64,000 nucleotides of DNA from Tritrichomonas musculus (Eukaryota > Parabasalia > Tritrichomonadida > Tritrichomonadidae), in contig JAPFFF010000014.1 of assembly GCA_039105265.1 (NCBI GenBank), positions 1,736,001 to 1,800,000 of the forward strand, given 5' to 3'. A program made the translations under genes and the position numbers. This document shows positions 43,251 through 54,274 of the stretch, piece after piece; position 1 is the stretch's first letter; every line of letters starts with the position of its first letter. The notes under the pieces were generated by a model that was not told the origin of the DNA, searched no databases, and saw nothing but the letters and a program-made list of their open reading frames with translations.

Positions 43251-46200
43251 TTTTTTTGAAATCTTTTAATTTATTCTATGTGCTGCTTGAATGAATTGTA
43301 TGATCATTGAATTTATTTCTATGCAAATTCAATCTTTTCTGAGGGGCATTCAAATGTACAGAAAAAAAGGAGCTCCACAGAGCTATCAAATCAAATTTTC
43401 AACTTCTAATCAACACAGATGAACGTAAAATATTCTAAATTTTGTATTTTTCTCAGAAAAATGAATAAAAAAGGAAAAAAATAAAATAACAAAAATTAGG
43501 ATTATGCAATTATTACTTGAATGGTTTTTTATTAATAAAATTATGATATTATATATATATGCCATGCATCTATAAATATTTGTCAATTATTGTTAAACAA
43601 TGCTACGTAGATGATGAGAAATAATGAATTTTTTTATAATTTTGAAAACACCAATTCTTGATCTGCTAGTCCTCATGGAATTTGGATGAAATATTTTTTT
43701 AATATGAATATTTTACATCCATATTTGATGTCAACACTAAAAAATACATTTTTTTGGTAGGGATAAAATAATTTTGATTTTACAACATGAAAATTTTTAT
43801 TTTTCAAGTCGGCTCTTGTAGAAGGAGAATTGTTAGAAATCATTAAAGTGTATATATAATCGATACCAAATGTATTGATTAAAAATGCTTGATACAATAG
43901 TTGAAAAGCAAACAATTGAAAAATTTGGATAATGAAAATTGCAGCATTTCGTAATAAAATGTTTTTATCGTATTTAATACTGCATAACAAATACCCTAAT
44001 TTGATTTTGAAATCAATATATTGCCTTGAAAACGAAAAAAAAGCGTTTTGGAATGAAATCAGTTTTTATAAAAATAATGGATAATTGTAAAATTTGAATT
44101 AAAATTAAAATTTTAACTAAAATTTATTATTGCTCTTATCTATTTATTATATTAATTAATATATTTACTAACATATAATATACTTATTATATTATTTAAT
44201 TATAATAAATTAAAATGAATATATCATTTTATCACTATTTAAATCGTGATAATGGCCATTTTAATTATTTTAACTTTTGATACAATTGAATAGTATTAAA
44301 AATAATTTTAGGTTTTTATTTCAATTTTTGGAAATATATATAAATAAGCATATCTTATAATAATAATAACAATTTTAAATAAATTATTTGATATCTAGTA
44401 ATATGGTCATAAATATAAGATGTTTTTAAAATCAATTTTTTATTTCAGGCAAAAAAATTTTTTTTTAACATTTTACTTTTTTTTTTTTATTTAGATGATT
44501 TTAATTTCTATTTTTAATTGGCTGAGTAATTAGAAAAAGTTTATCTGAAAATAGTTTTTAGAACTTTTTCAGTTTATACACGGTCAATGAGAAACTTTTT
44601 GATAAATCCTGAAATATTAAAAAGCGTGAATATCTATTCATGCTTTTTTATAGATTTATCAAATATTTTCTTTTTAGAAAAAATTCATAAAATTGGATTA
44701 TCTTCGATTATTCCTCTCTAAAATTGTAAGAATTTTTTTATATTCCTTATTTTTTATTTAATTTGAATTTGAAAATAGTACATATCAAGCAAGATTATTA
44801 AAAAAATAAAAATTTGAGACAATCCTTTTAAAAAAAGTATTAAAAAGTAAAAAAAAAAATTATCGATAATATGTTAATGGAAATATGGTTAAAAATGAAA
44901 TAATATAAATATAAAGTTTTGAATTAGATTTATTTTTTTTTATACAAAACTTTATTGAAAATATATTCTCATAGGCTTTGAAATTATTGAAAAGTTATAT
45001 GAATTCAAATATCCTCTTAATAATTTTAATTAAAATAACTTAATGCAGCATTTTCAAAATACTTTATCATTGAATTAATATATATACAAATTTGTCATGC
45101 ATATTTGTAGAACAAAAGCATTTTTTATTATGATTTATTTTTTAAGATAGAAACAATTGAATGAAATAATAAAAAATTAACATTCAATTATCTATGTTCT
45201 GACTTTTGAGAAAGTTGTGAAAATTTCAAAGAAAATTTTATTACTTATGACTTTTTGTGAAGTTCAAAAATTTTAGTTTATATTTACTTCACTTTTATTG
45301 TTTTTCATGAATCAACATACATTAAGACATTCAACTTTTCAAGAATTATTAGAAAGAAATGTACACAAACCAAAAAACATTGAAAAGATCAAAAGAAACT
45401 TGAAAGAGATATTATCAATCATTATCAATGGATATGGCTATGAAGGAATTGAATCTTATTGTTCTATGACAGAGAAATACATAATATCAAGAACAATATA
45501 TTATGATTACTTGTTTTTAATTGATATTGTACTCAGAGATTTAGCCGAAAAAGTTTGCCAAGAAAAATTGGATGAACTGAAAAAAACCACTCAAATAAAA
45601 TTAGGCTTCGATGCTTCGTGGAGCCACCGAAGAAATGGTCAACACTGCCTTGGAATTTTAATGGATTTAAAGACTAACTTCATTATTTGTTTCCATCTTG
45701 TTCACCATGGGAAAGAACAAGCTGCCTCTTTAAGTTCCACAGAAAAGCATTCAAAAAATATGGAAGGCATTTCATTGAACCATATCATCGAAAGGACACA
45801 AATAGACTCCTTAAGCAATCTAACTTTCATTCATGATTGCGATCTCACAGATCATAAATTAATATCAGAAAAACTTCCTCTTGCCAAAATTAAATTTGAC
45901 ACAAATCATTTATGCAAAAAAACCAAGAAAATTATAAATCAAATTTGCATGAACGATCAAGATTTGAAAAACCTTAATGAATTAATTCAAAATTTTTTTT
46001 CAATTTTACTACATGACAAAAATTTTAATAATGAAGAAAAACTCCAGAAATGGGAAAGCATGCCAAACTATTTTATTGAACATGAGGATCTGGACCCAGA
46101 ATATAATGCTAAAGCATTAAAAACACTAGATGAATTAATCTCAGACATATCTGATACATTTAGTAAAGTTGATCCAGAGTATACTACCAACCCAATTGAG

Positions 46201-48370
46201 TCGTTTAACCATTCTCGTGCTTCAATAGCCAGCAAAAACACAGCCTTTAGAATTAGCTGGAGAATCCGTGCATATGTATCAATCATCAAATGGAATGTTC
46301 CATATTGGAAAAAAGCGATCTTTGATTCTTTTCAGTTAACACTTCCTAATCATGTAATGTTACATGAAAAAGCTTTGGTAGAAACAAAAAGAAAGAAAGC
46401 CACAACAACAAAAACAGATGCATATAAAAAGAAAAGAGCAATCAAAAGAAAAATAAAAGCCAATAAGTACAAAGTCAGTTCAAAAGATAAGATGGTACAC
46501 AATTATGCTGATGACATGCTTGAAGATATTTCTTCAATGGATGTGCGAAACAAAAGACGAAAAGGGAAGTTTTCACCCGTACAGCAATTGATTATTGATG
46601 CTATATCAGCATTAGCCACTGAAGATAAGCCATTTGTGCCGTACAACAAAATAATGAAATATATTACTACATACTTTGACACAAGCAAATATGCTCGACC
46701 TCAATTCGTAATTAGATCGCAGGTAACCAGACTAGTCAACATGAACATTTTAATTCAAAAAAGATTTTCTTTTAAGCTTGTTTGACGAAATCAATTGATG
46801 ATCATCAAACAATTATTTGATAATAAACATTCTTCTTATTACATTTATTTACTTTTTATTCTCCATATCTTTTGCTTTATTATGTTTATATAAATCTATT
46901 TATTCTATAAGAGATATTTTAAAAATAAAAAAAAAATAAAATTCAAAAGTTTATACAAATTATATGTATTTTTCTATGGTTTACATTTTTAATCTTATGA
47001 AAATAAAAGAAAAAAAATATTGAAAAATATGGATGATAGAAGCATTTCTAGAGGTTTTTAACACTTGGATATGAAACTAGAGATAAATAGGAGATCAATA
47101 GTAGTATAACTGGCGTTTGGTCAAGAACCTATTGTATGGGATATACATATGGATTTGAAAAAACTGAAAGAATATGAAAGGTTAGACTCTTTTGTTGATT
47201 TTTTTTTGGTATTTTGATTGCTGTTCATGGACTCTTTGTTCGAATTTGGAGAATTCAAATTTGAATTTTCCCAAATGATAAATAATCGAAAAAAGTAATC
47301 GTTTTTTTTTTTATTTAAAGTTTTTTATTTCAAGATCCTTAAAAAAAATTATATTACATATATATATTTGATATATATATATAAACAATTTATATATATG
47401 TTTAATTAATAATATTGATAATATGCTAATTAACTATATAAAGAGATAAAAACATATGAATTCAAAATCAGTTTAAATTATTAATTTTTTCTCAAAATAT
47501 GAAATTTATAACAGATTTGTTTTTTATTAATTAATATAATCAATCAAAATAATAGTTATATTTGCATGATAATATTTATACAATTTGTGAGAAAGAATTA
47601 CTAATTTTGAGAGTGCTAACCCTTATTTTAATTCAAAAACTGAAATATAATATATAGAATTTATTTGATTATTTTTTTATTAGTATCTTTGGATATAAAT
47701 TGGATCAACTATTAATATTTATTTATAATGTTATATTTATAAATATTACATTAATAATCATATCATTGGAGTATTTGATAAAAATTTAATTAATTTAATT
47801 TATAAATACTGGCATAAAATAAAGATATTTGATCAATCTATGTCATATAATATTATATTTATTACCTAGATATAATATTTAATTCTTTATGCCAGAAAAA
47901 TATAGAGATAATCTGACAATTATGTTTAATTTTTGAACAAATATAATCTATAATTGTATATTAGCACGCAACAAAATATATTAAATATTTAGATATCATA
48001 TATATTTATAGATATTCAAAATGGCTAAATAAAAGTATTTTTATATAAATGAAAAATATTCTCAATTTTTTGAAAGAATGTTTTTTTTATTCAATTATTT
48101 GAGGCAATTGAAATGTAAAAAAATTGATATTTTTACAAATTCTCTTGTTTATAATATAAAATATATTTTAACAAAACATTAAACAAATCAAATATATATA
48201 TTAATGTATATATATATAAAATAATTAATTTAAAATTTTTATTTGAAAAGATATATAAATATTTATCATATTTTAAAGGAATTTCTAATTTGCCATTAGC
48301 AAAAACTCATAGAATATTTTGAAAGATATTACAAAAAGTGGGGAAAAGTTGAGAAAAGCCAACTTTACCC
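43232..48370 (+). mobile_element. Complete-looking Kolobok-like DNA transposon, 5,139 bp
   Basis: Perfect 19-bp terminal inverted repeats starting GGG, flanked on both sides by TTAA, enclose one intact transposase frame (45307-46785). TTAA duplications with short G-rich termini are the signature of the Kolobok superfamily; piggyBac also uses TTAA, but this transposase does not resemble piggyBac. The rest is AT-rich and non-coding apart from an unrecognised minus-strand open frame at 43673-43990 that starts at TTG. Perfect termini, perfect target duplication and an open transposase suggest a recent insertion. It sits beside the duplicated AT block and close to palindrome copy 3. Confidence 0.85.
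45307..46785 (+). CDS. Kolobok-like DDE transposase with H1-like C-terminus
   Basis: 492 residues from the ATG at 45307; a TTG nine bases upstream is not used. The core shows a first acidic site in KLGFDASWSHRRNGQHCLG (Asp near 101), a second in FIHDCDLTDHKL (about 175-180) and a third in TTNPIESFNHSRA (Glu near 297). This is the layout of the Kolobok/Mutator-like transposase group. A very basic stretch (KKKRAIKRKIKANKYK, about 375-400) follows. Residues about 421-492 read like a linker-histone H1/H5 winged helix: FSPVQQLIIDAISALATED, a central YNKIMKYI helix and a final VNMNILIQKR...FKL hairpin. The protein is uninterrupted and presumably moves the surrounding TTAA element. The superfamily rests mainly on the TTAA/TIR context; the H1 similarity is pattern-based. 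Confidence 0.82.
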   Translation: MNQHTLRHSTFQELLERNVHKPKNIEKIKRNLKEILSIIINGYGYEGIESYCSMTEKYIISRTIYYDYLFLIDIVLRDLAEKVCQEKLDELKKTTQIKLGFDASWSHRRNGQHCLGILMDLKTNFIICFHLVHHGKEQAASLSSTEKHSKNMEGISLNHIIERTQIDSLSNLTFIHDCDLTDHKLISEKLPLAKIKFDTNHLCKKTKKIINQICMNDQDLKNLNELIQNFFSILLHDKNFNNEEKLQKWESMPNYFIEHEDLDPEYNAKALKTLDELISDISDTFSKVDPEYTTNPIESFNHSRASIASKNTAFRISWRIRAYVSIIKWNVPYWKKAIFDSFQLTLPNHVMLHEKALVETKRKKATTTKTDAYKKKRAIKRKIKANKYKVSSKDKMVHNYADDMLEDISSMDVRNKRRKGKFSPVQQLIIDAISALATEDKPFVPYNKIMKYITTYFDTSKYARPQFVIRSQVTRLVNMNILIQKRFSFKLV

Positions 48371-48374
48371 TTAA
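48352..48374 (-). repeat. Right terminal inverted repeat and TTAA duplication
   Basis: Inverted copy of the 19-bp left end at 48352-48370 (AGAAAAGCCAACTTTACCC), followed by TTAA at 48371-48374. Confidence 0.92.
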
Positions 48375-48419
48375 ATACGTTTAAAATTTTCAAAAAAATT
48401 TTTTCATCAACTTTTTCAA

Positions 48420-48453
48420 AGACCGTCTGTGGTCACTTCATCACAGTCCGTCT
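48420..48453 (-). repeat. Dispersed imperfect palindrome, copy 3
   Basis: Opposite orientation to copies 1 and 2. Read on the minus strand, AGACGGACTGTG...GTGACCACAGACGGTCT is followed by TTGAAAAAGTT, about 40 of 45 positions shared with copy 1. Confidence 0.7.
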
Positions 48454-50407
48454 TTCTATAATATACCTCTTTTTTTTAATAAATATAGATGAAAATAATT
48501 TGTATACATATCAAAAAGTATGAAAAAATAATGAAATATTTGAAAAATAATTAGATTGGTAATGAAAAAATTAATAATCAAATTTGATTGTTTCAAATTT
48601 TTTTTTGAACATGTATTGATAATGAATTAACTGAATCTGTTGATGAATATTATTAAACTGTTCTTTTTTGTTGAGTATTCATAATATAGTTCTGTTCCTT
48701 TGATAACTAATATAGTTTGAAGGGGACAATAAAATTGAAGTTCATCACTATAATAAGAAAAATACATATACTTAAATGATTTATTGTAATTTAAACTTGC
48801 TTTCTATTTTTTCCATTTGTTGCAAATGATTTAAGAATATTAATGAATATATGCAAATATTCATTAATATTCAAAATAAAAAAACATTTTAAAATATAGA
48901 TATTAAAATAAAAATAATTTATGATAAATGTTTCTTAAATAAATTTACTTTGAAAAGATATATCAATATATACTTTTGGTTTATCATTATACCACAAAAA
49001 GTTAGATAATTTAACAAAAAGTTACCTTTCATAAAAAAATTCATTGAAAAATTATTTTCATGATATTAGGGAAATGTTACGATTATTTTATTTTTTGTCT
49101 ATATAGCCAATATTATATACTGACATACAATATAAATCATTAGAAGTGGAGTAATAATCGAAACATTTTGTTCATGATAAATATCCTTGATAATCAAAAG
49201 TACAAAAAAAAGATAAATTTCTACTCCGTAAGTTATAATATTATTTTGAAATATCAAAATATCTCTCATTAATGTGATTTTTTTTTATAACTGGTCCAAG
49301 AGAACAATTGTTATTGATGTTTTTTTATTTTTTTTAACGGACAAAATAAACGGCCTCCGTTTACTTTTTTGTAGCTTCGAAATCTTCATCGAAAAAAAAA
49401 ATAAACTATTGAATTTTAAAATTTTTATCAGAATTATTAATAAAAATGTTTTATTATATCTCAAAACGTTACGTATAAAACTTCTATATTATTTTAAAAA
49501 TAGTTATAAAAAAATATAAAACAAAAATAATATCAATTACAATATGAGCTAGTTGTATGCCTAGAAGTTTCCTAAGTTCTCAAAAATACGTCAATAAAAT
49601 GAGGAACTTACGGCAGAAAATATATGGATGCTTGAAAATAGGGAGCATAAATTTATTTTTTCATTCTCTAGGTACAACTTTTTGAGTTAATGAAACACTC
49701 AAAAAGTTGTAAAACATAGAACTAAAATAATTGAAGTAGCTTTTTGAAAGGCTGTGCCTATCAAAAAGCTACTTCATTTATTTTTTTAAATAAATTTTAT
49801 TTTTAAAAATCAACTTTTTCATAATATAAAATATAAAATTGAATATTTTTTAATCAGACTAGTTTTGAGAGAAAATAGTGTGTAATTTCTGAAGAAGGAA
49901 AAATAAAATTTTAAAATTGAATGCAAAAAGTTATATGTAAAATTGAAATAGTGGTATGATTTATCGAATCCAGTTTAGCTAGTTCAATAAATAAACCAAA
50001 TTATATTCTTAAGAATAAAAATACATCAAAAAATAAATTCTATATGAAGAAACAGTTTATTTTAGAACTTTTGATTGATAAAGATTATAATTCAGAAAAA
50101 GTTTAATTTTTGAAAAAAGATTACATTTAAAAAATGGTGAATTTTCATAGATTTGAATTATTTACAAATCTTTATAGAAAAAATTATTAGATATAAATGA
50201 AATATTTTCAAGATATGGCACAAGATTAAATACATATTTAGAAAAATATATTCATTTAAATACAAAAGTTTATTACTATGAAATATTATATTTTTCTTTT
50301 CAAGTGCTGACGAAATATTGCGTTTATAAAAATTGTGATAATTCGTTGTTAAAAATTGAAATAAATTGACTTTACTTAAAATATTATTATAGAAAAAATA
50401 TTTGTAA
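48454..50407. other. 2-kb AT-rich region with two perfect hairpins
   Basis: No gene could be supported; an 81-codon frame at 49274-49519 looks accidental. Two perfect hairpins occur at 49674-49710 (14-bp stem, ACAACTTTTTGAGT) and 49732-49776 (16-bp stem, TGAAGTAGCTTTTTGA). Confidence 0.55.
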
Positions 50408-51532
50408 ATGTCTCATAGTAGGACTCCACCACATCAGAACAGGACATTAATGGACGCGGGGCGAACAATGGCTCTCTTTCACCCTACATCTCTTTCACCA
50501 CATCCTGAAAATAATTTATCAATTATATACCCTCCTAAAATCGCATCTTATCAACTACGCGAAAAAATTGGCGAAGGCACTTTTTCAGAGGTTAGAATTG
50601 CTATTGATGAAACTACTGGCAAGCGCTATGCTTGCAAAATCGTACCAAAAAAAAGGCTATTTTCAGACCAACTTGAATCGATGTTTGAGAACGAAGTTCG
50701 GATACTTCAAAAACTTCATCACCCAGGCATTTCTGTTCTTTATGAAATTTATAAAGACACTTTGAACTATTATTTAATTTTGGAATTATGCCCCACTGGT
50801 TGCTTGTATGATTATATTTTTTCGCACAAAAAACTTTCAGAACAAGAAGCTAAATTTATATTCAAACAAATTGCTGTCACATTACATTATATTCATTCAA
50901 ATGGCGTTATTCATCGCGACATCAAACCTGAAAATATTCTTATTAATTCAAACAACCTCATAATTAAATTTATTGACTTCGGATTCTCTAAAATTCAATT
51001 TGAAAATGTTTTAAATCAAACTAAATGTGGAAGCTTAAGTTATGTAAGTCCAGAATGCTTACTCGGGCATCCATATGATGGAACTGCAAGTGATATTTGG
51101 AGTACTGGCGTTTTATTATATACTATGGTTAGCGGCAAGCTTCCATGGACAAAAACTAATCAAAAACAACTCCGTACAGAAATTATTGAAGCCAATTATT
51201 TTCTCTCACCAGACCTTTCTCCAGAACTTCAGGATTTGCTTCACGGAATTTTGAATCCAGAAGTAAAATTACGTTTTTCGACTGATGACATTTTAAACCA
51301 TCCTTGGCTTAAAGGAGTTCCTAACCCAGACTATAGTAACAATGAAATCGAACAGAATATAACTGATCAGATTAAAGAAGCCACCGTAAACTCGTTTTTT
51401 TCATTCACACCTCCTGATAATGTACCTTTTAAAAGACGTTATTCTGAAGGGAAATCGCTTTTAATTCTTACAGGAAGAAGAGGATTTTCTACTAAGATAT
51501 CACGAACTTCTGCAGAATTAATTCTCTCCTGA
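50408..51532 (+). CDS. CAMK/AMPK-like serine/threonine protein kinase
   Basis: 374 residues, ATG start. The kinase domain spans about residues 48-302: glycine loop GEGTFSEV, catalytic Lys in YACKIV, Glu in FENEVRIL, HRDIKPEN catalytic loop, DFGFS, the CGSLSYVSPE activation/P+1 segment, DIWSTGVLLYTMVSGKLPW and a final HPWL. All catalytic residues are present. The CGS-Y-SPE and GxLPW signatures place it with the CAMK-like (CAMKL/AMPK-related) kinases. It lacks calmodulin-binding or UBA regions that I can recognise. The N-terminal 45 residues and the C-terminal 70 are low-complexity, and the tail has basic phosphorylatable sites (KRRYSEGKS). Substrates are unknown. The 3' neighbour is convergent MSRA. 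Confidence 0.9.
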   Translation: MSHSRTPPHQNRTLMDAGRTMALFHPTSLSPHPENNLSIIYPPKIASYQLREKIGEGTFSEVRIAIDETTGKRYACKIVPKKRLFSDQLESMFENEVRILQKLHHPGISVLYEIYKDTLNYYLILELCPTGCLYDYIFSHKKLSEQEAKFIFKQIAVTLHYIHSNGVIHRDIKPENILINSNNLIIKFIDFGFSKIQFENVLNQTKCGSLSYVSPECLLGHPYDGTASDIWSTGVLLYTMVSGKLPWTKTNQKQLRTEIIEANYFLSPDLSPELQDLLHGILNPEVKLRFSTDDILNHPWLKGVPNPDYSNNEIEQNITDQIKEATVNSFFSFTPPDNVPFKRRYSEGKSLLILTGRRGFSTKISRTSAELILS

Positions 51533-51800
51533 TTTTTGATGTTTCTATTTTTTTTCATGTTTTCCATGTTGATTTACCATTGTTTTATTCCTTTTTATAA
51601 ATTTATAAAGTTTATAGAATTAATAAAGTAATTTTAAAAATTTATACTTTGATTTCATGTGGAAAACTTTTATCACTTTTTCTAAAAAGAACATAATGAT
51701 AAATCAAACTTACATCCTCTGTACTTGCTAATATAATTAAAGTCATATATGCAATCTGTATAAAAATATTTTTTGTGATGAATATTTGCTATATCTATTT

Positions 51801-52313
51801 TTAAAAAATTTTTCGGTATGTATGACATTCTGGTTGCTCATTCCTTTGCTCAAGATAGAGCTGATGATAATCTTCGGCTTTCCAAAAAGTTTGCACAGGA
51901 TAAATTTTTGTGGCAACTTTATATCCTTTATCTTTGAGAATATTAATTATTTTTTCACTTACCTCTTTCTCATTATCATTAGAAACAAATATCGCCGAAA
52001 GGTATTGACTTCCAATATCAACTCCTTGGCCATCTTCTTGCGAAAAATCATGGATCTCAAAAAAATATTTGACAAGCGACTCATAGTTGACAACTGATGG
52101 ATCATATATAACTTCAGTCGTTTCAAGATGACCTGTGTTTCCTTTTTTAACATCAGTATAACGTGGATTCTCTAATTTACCTCCCATATATCCAACAAAT
52201 GTTGACTTTACCCCTTTTAATTTTTCAAAGTAGTATTGAGCTCCCCAAAAGCAACCACAAGCGAAATAAGCTTTAGAGCTTACTGACATAAAATTATATA
52301 GATTATTTATCAT
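51801..52313 (-). CDS. MSRA: Peptide methionine-S-sulfoxide reductase A
   Basis: Reduces methionine-S-sulfoxide in proteins, repairing oxidative damage with thioredoxin as usual donor. The 170-residue product spans the MsrA domain: the catalytic motif ACGCFWGAQYYFE with Cys21, GYMGG, NPRYTDVKKGNTGHLETTEVIYDP, FFEIHDFSQEDGQGVDIGSQYLSAIF, and the C-terminal FWKAEDYHQLYLEQ. In this motif GCFWG is standard, and the GHxE and YHQ(x)Y motifs are intact, so it should be active. I see no distal resolving-cysteine tail beyond one Cys near the end (QPECHTYR). The start could be the ATG at 52313 or the one at 52289 (MSVSSKAYF). No organelle signal is obvious. It is useful to a microaerophile facing oxygen stress. 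Confidence 0.93.
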   Translation of the reverse strand: MINNLYNFMSVSSKAYFACGCFWGAQYYFEKLKGVKSTFVGYMGGKLENPRYTDVKKGNTGHLETTEVIYDPSVVNYESLVKYFFEIHDFSQEDGQGVDIGSQYLSAIFVSNDNEKEVSEKIINILKDKGYKVATKIYPVQTFWKAEDYHQLYLEQRNEQPECHTYRKIF

Positions 52314-52651
52314 TGAAAATTTTCAATGAGTATTCAGAAAATTTTTGTAATATTGAACAATATTCATACTTATGCATTTGGATTGATGCAGAAGCATAAA
52401 ACTATACAATATACAGCATATCTTAATTTTTATATAACGATGATAATACAATACTGATTAACCAATATTCATATATTAGAAATGAATGAGGAAAAAAATA
52501 TTTACCTTTGTTTTAAAAAAATCCTCAATTACAACTCTATAGATATCACTTGTTGAAGGCTTTTTTGTTGATAAAACTCAGTCAGCTTAGTTTCATTTGC
52601 GTTCTCTGCGCTTTTGCATTTAAAAATAAATATTGATATATAAGCACATAA

Positions 52652-54096
52652 TTAATTATAATCATAGTCATATTCATAGTCAAATTTCTCATTTTGATTA
52701 ATATTCTTTGCAAATCCGTTTTCATTTATGCTTGCATTGACTATAGTATCATCATGATAAGTATTCAAATCAACAATTTGCGCTTGAGTATCATTATTTT
52801 GCGGGGAGCTATCATTTAAAACAAATTCTTCATCATCAGAAATCTCATCATAACTAACTTCATCAATTTGAGTACTAGAAAGTTGTTCATCTTTTTTATC
52901 TGATTTATTCTTTGAATTTTGCGAAGAAGCTGACAAAATGCTTTGACTTTCGCTTTGTTGAACGTCTGCTGATTTTTGAGAAGTTTTAGCTTGACAATTG
53001 GTGCCACATGACTGATTTGTATGATGCATTTCATTCATTTTAATTCCATAAACAGCTTTAGTTGATTCTAGAGAAGAAGAGGAAGAAGATTTCTTCAAAG
53101 AAGTTGATGAGATTGAATACGAATTCAAAACTGATTTTGGTTTTGCTATACTTCGTTTAATTGGCCGCTTATTTGTAAGAGATGAATTAGCATGACAACA
53201 AGAAAATAATGAAGTTAATTTTGGTCGTGTAATTGGTACATTTCTATGAATTCGAGATACGAGCATTGATCGCTGCCTTTGCCTATCTTTGCGAAAAGTG
53301 ATTCTTTCTATTTCAAATTTCTCAAAAAGGTGAATCTTTGCTTTTTTATAATCTTGTTCATATTTTTTTTGAGATTCATTCGCTTCTTCTTCTTCAAGTT
53401 GTGATATTTGATCCTGCAACTCTGCTGCATTTGCTTTTAAACCAATAGAATAAAGTTTTTTGTGTTCTTGTTTTAGAGACTGTAGTTGCTTTGAATCTTG
53501 CGTATATTCAACAGATACTTTTGTTTTCCATATTTCTTCAAATTGGTTTAAAATTTGCTTTTGCCGTGATTTCATTTGATTTTCTTTTTGCTGAGTTTCA
53601 ATATCAAACTTTTTAAGCTCTGGCGATTTGCTTTCTCTAGAGTGTTAGATATGAAATTAAATACATTTTTATTTTTTATTTTTCACCAAGTTTCATTTAT
53701 ATAATTTATATTCTTAATATCATATAAAAAAAACATCGGAAAAATAAAAATAAAAAAATAAATATACTTATTAGTCTGTATCGAAGCGAATTCGATTGAA
53801 ATCGCATTTTTTTCGTTGTATTCACGCAGTTGCTTTGTTTGTTTTGTAAGTTCAGCTGTGATTTTTTGCTGTAAATCCAAAAGTTGCTTTGCTTTTTGAT
53901 ATTTTTTTTGTTTGAGGCAATGCGATTGATAAATAGGTATAAATTCGTTGAGCCTTAATAAACTTATATAAGACATATGATCAATATCATCATTTTCAAG
54001 TAAAGAATTAATCACTTCCTCATAATTAACTTCCTCGTTACTAGCAATTTGAAGCTGTGATGCTTTCTGTGGGTAGTTTTTTTCGTTTTTTCTCAT
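52652..54096 (-). CDS. Coiled-coil protein, two exons
   Basis: Spliced gene: exon 1 is 54096-53768, exon 2 is 53636-52652, joined across a 131-bp intron (53767-53637). The split codon restores AAA (Lys), giving ...ASIQTNKESKSPELKKF... and a 437-residue protein. Without splicing, exon 1 reads into AT-rich nonsense. Residues about 20-260 are helical and coiled-coil rich (KQLLDLQQKITAELTKQTKQL; DQISQLEEEEANESQKKYEQDYKKAK), and FEIERITFRKDRQRQRSM is a conserved-looking basic helix. The last 180 residues are Ser/Asn/Asp-rich and probably disordered. I do not recognise a family; a cytoskeletal or axonemal role is possible but unsupported. A TTTTGAAAAAGTTAG motif lies about 35 bases before the ATG. 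Confidence 0.78.
53637..53767 (-). other. Spliceosomal intron, 131 bp
   Basis: On the minus strand the intron opens GTATATTTA and closes CTAACACTCTAG. The 3' end fuses branch-point-like CTAAC to the AG within 12 bases, as in parabasalid introns, whose published consensus is ACTAACACACAG. Removing it joins two frames in phase. Confidence 0.85.
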
Positions 54097-54274
54097 TTAA
54101 AATTTTAAATTCGTTAAAATCTAACTTTTTCAAAACAATTTATGAAAAATATAATTTCTTCTTTTTTAAAGAAGAGTTTTTTAAAAATAGCTGAATTATT
54201 AAAATATTTATAAAACAGATAAATTACATACCGAATAAAGAGATGATTATAATTAACAAATTCAAATCAAATAT

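Noticed and set aside
43673-43990. Second gene inside the Kolobok-like element
   Set aside because: The frame starts at TTG and has no recognisable domain; not supported beyond being open.
43232-48370. piggyBac assignment of the TTAA element
   Set aside because: TTAA fits, but the transposase has none of the piggyBac DDE or Cys-rich C-terminal features and the termini start GGG over 19 bp.
49274-49519. 81-codon gene before the kinase
   Set aside because: Poly-T-derived Phe/Leu/Ile sequence, no similarity to anything known.
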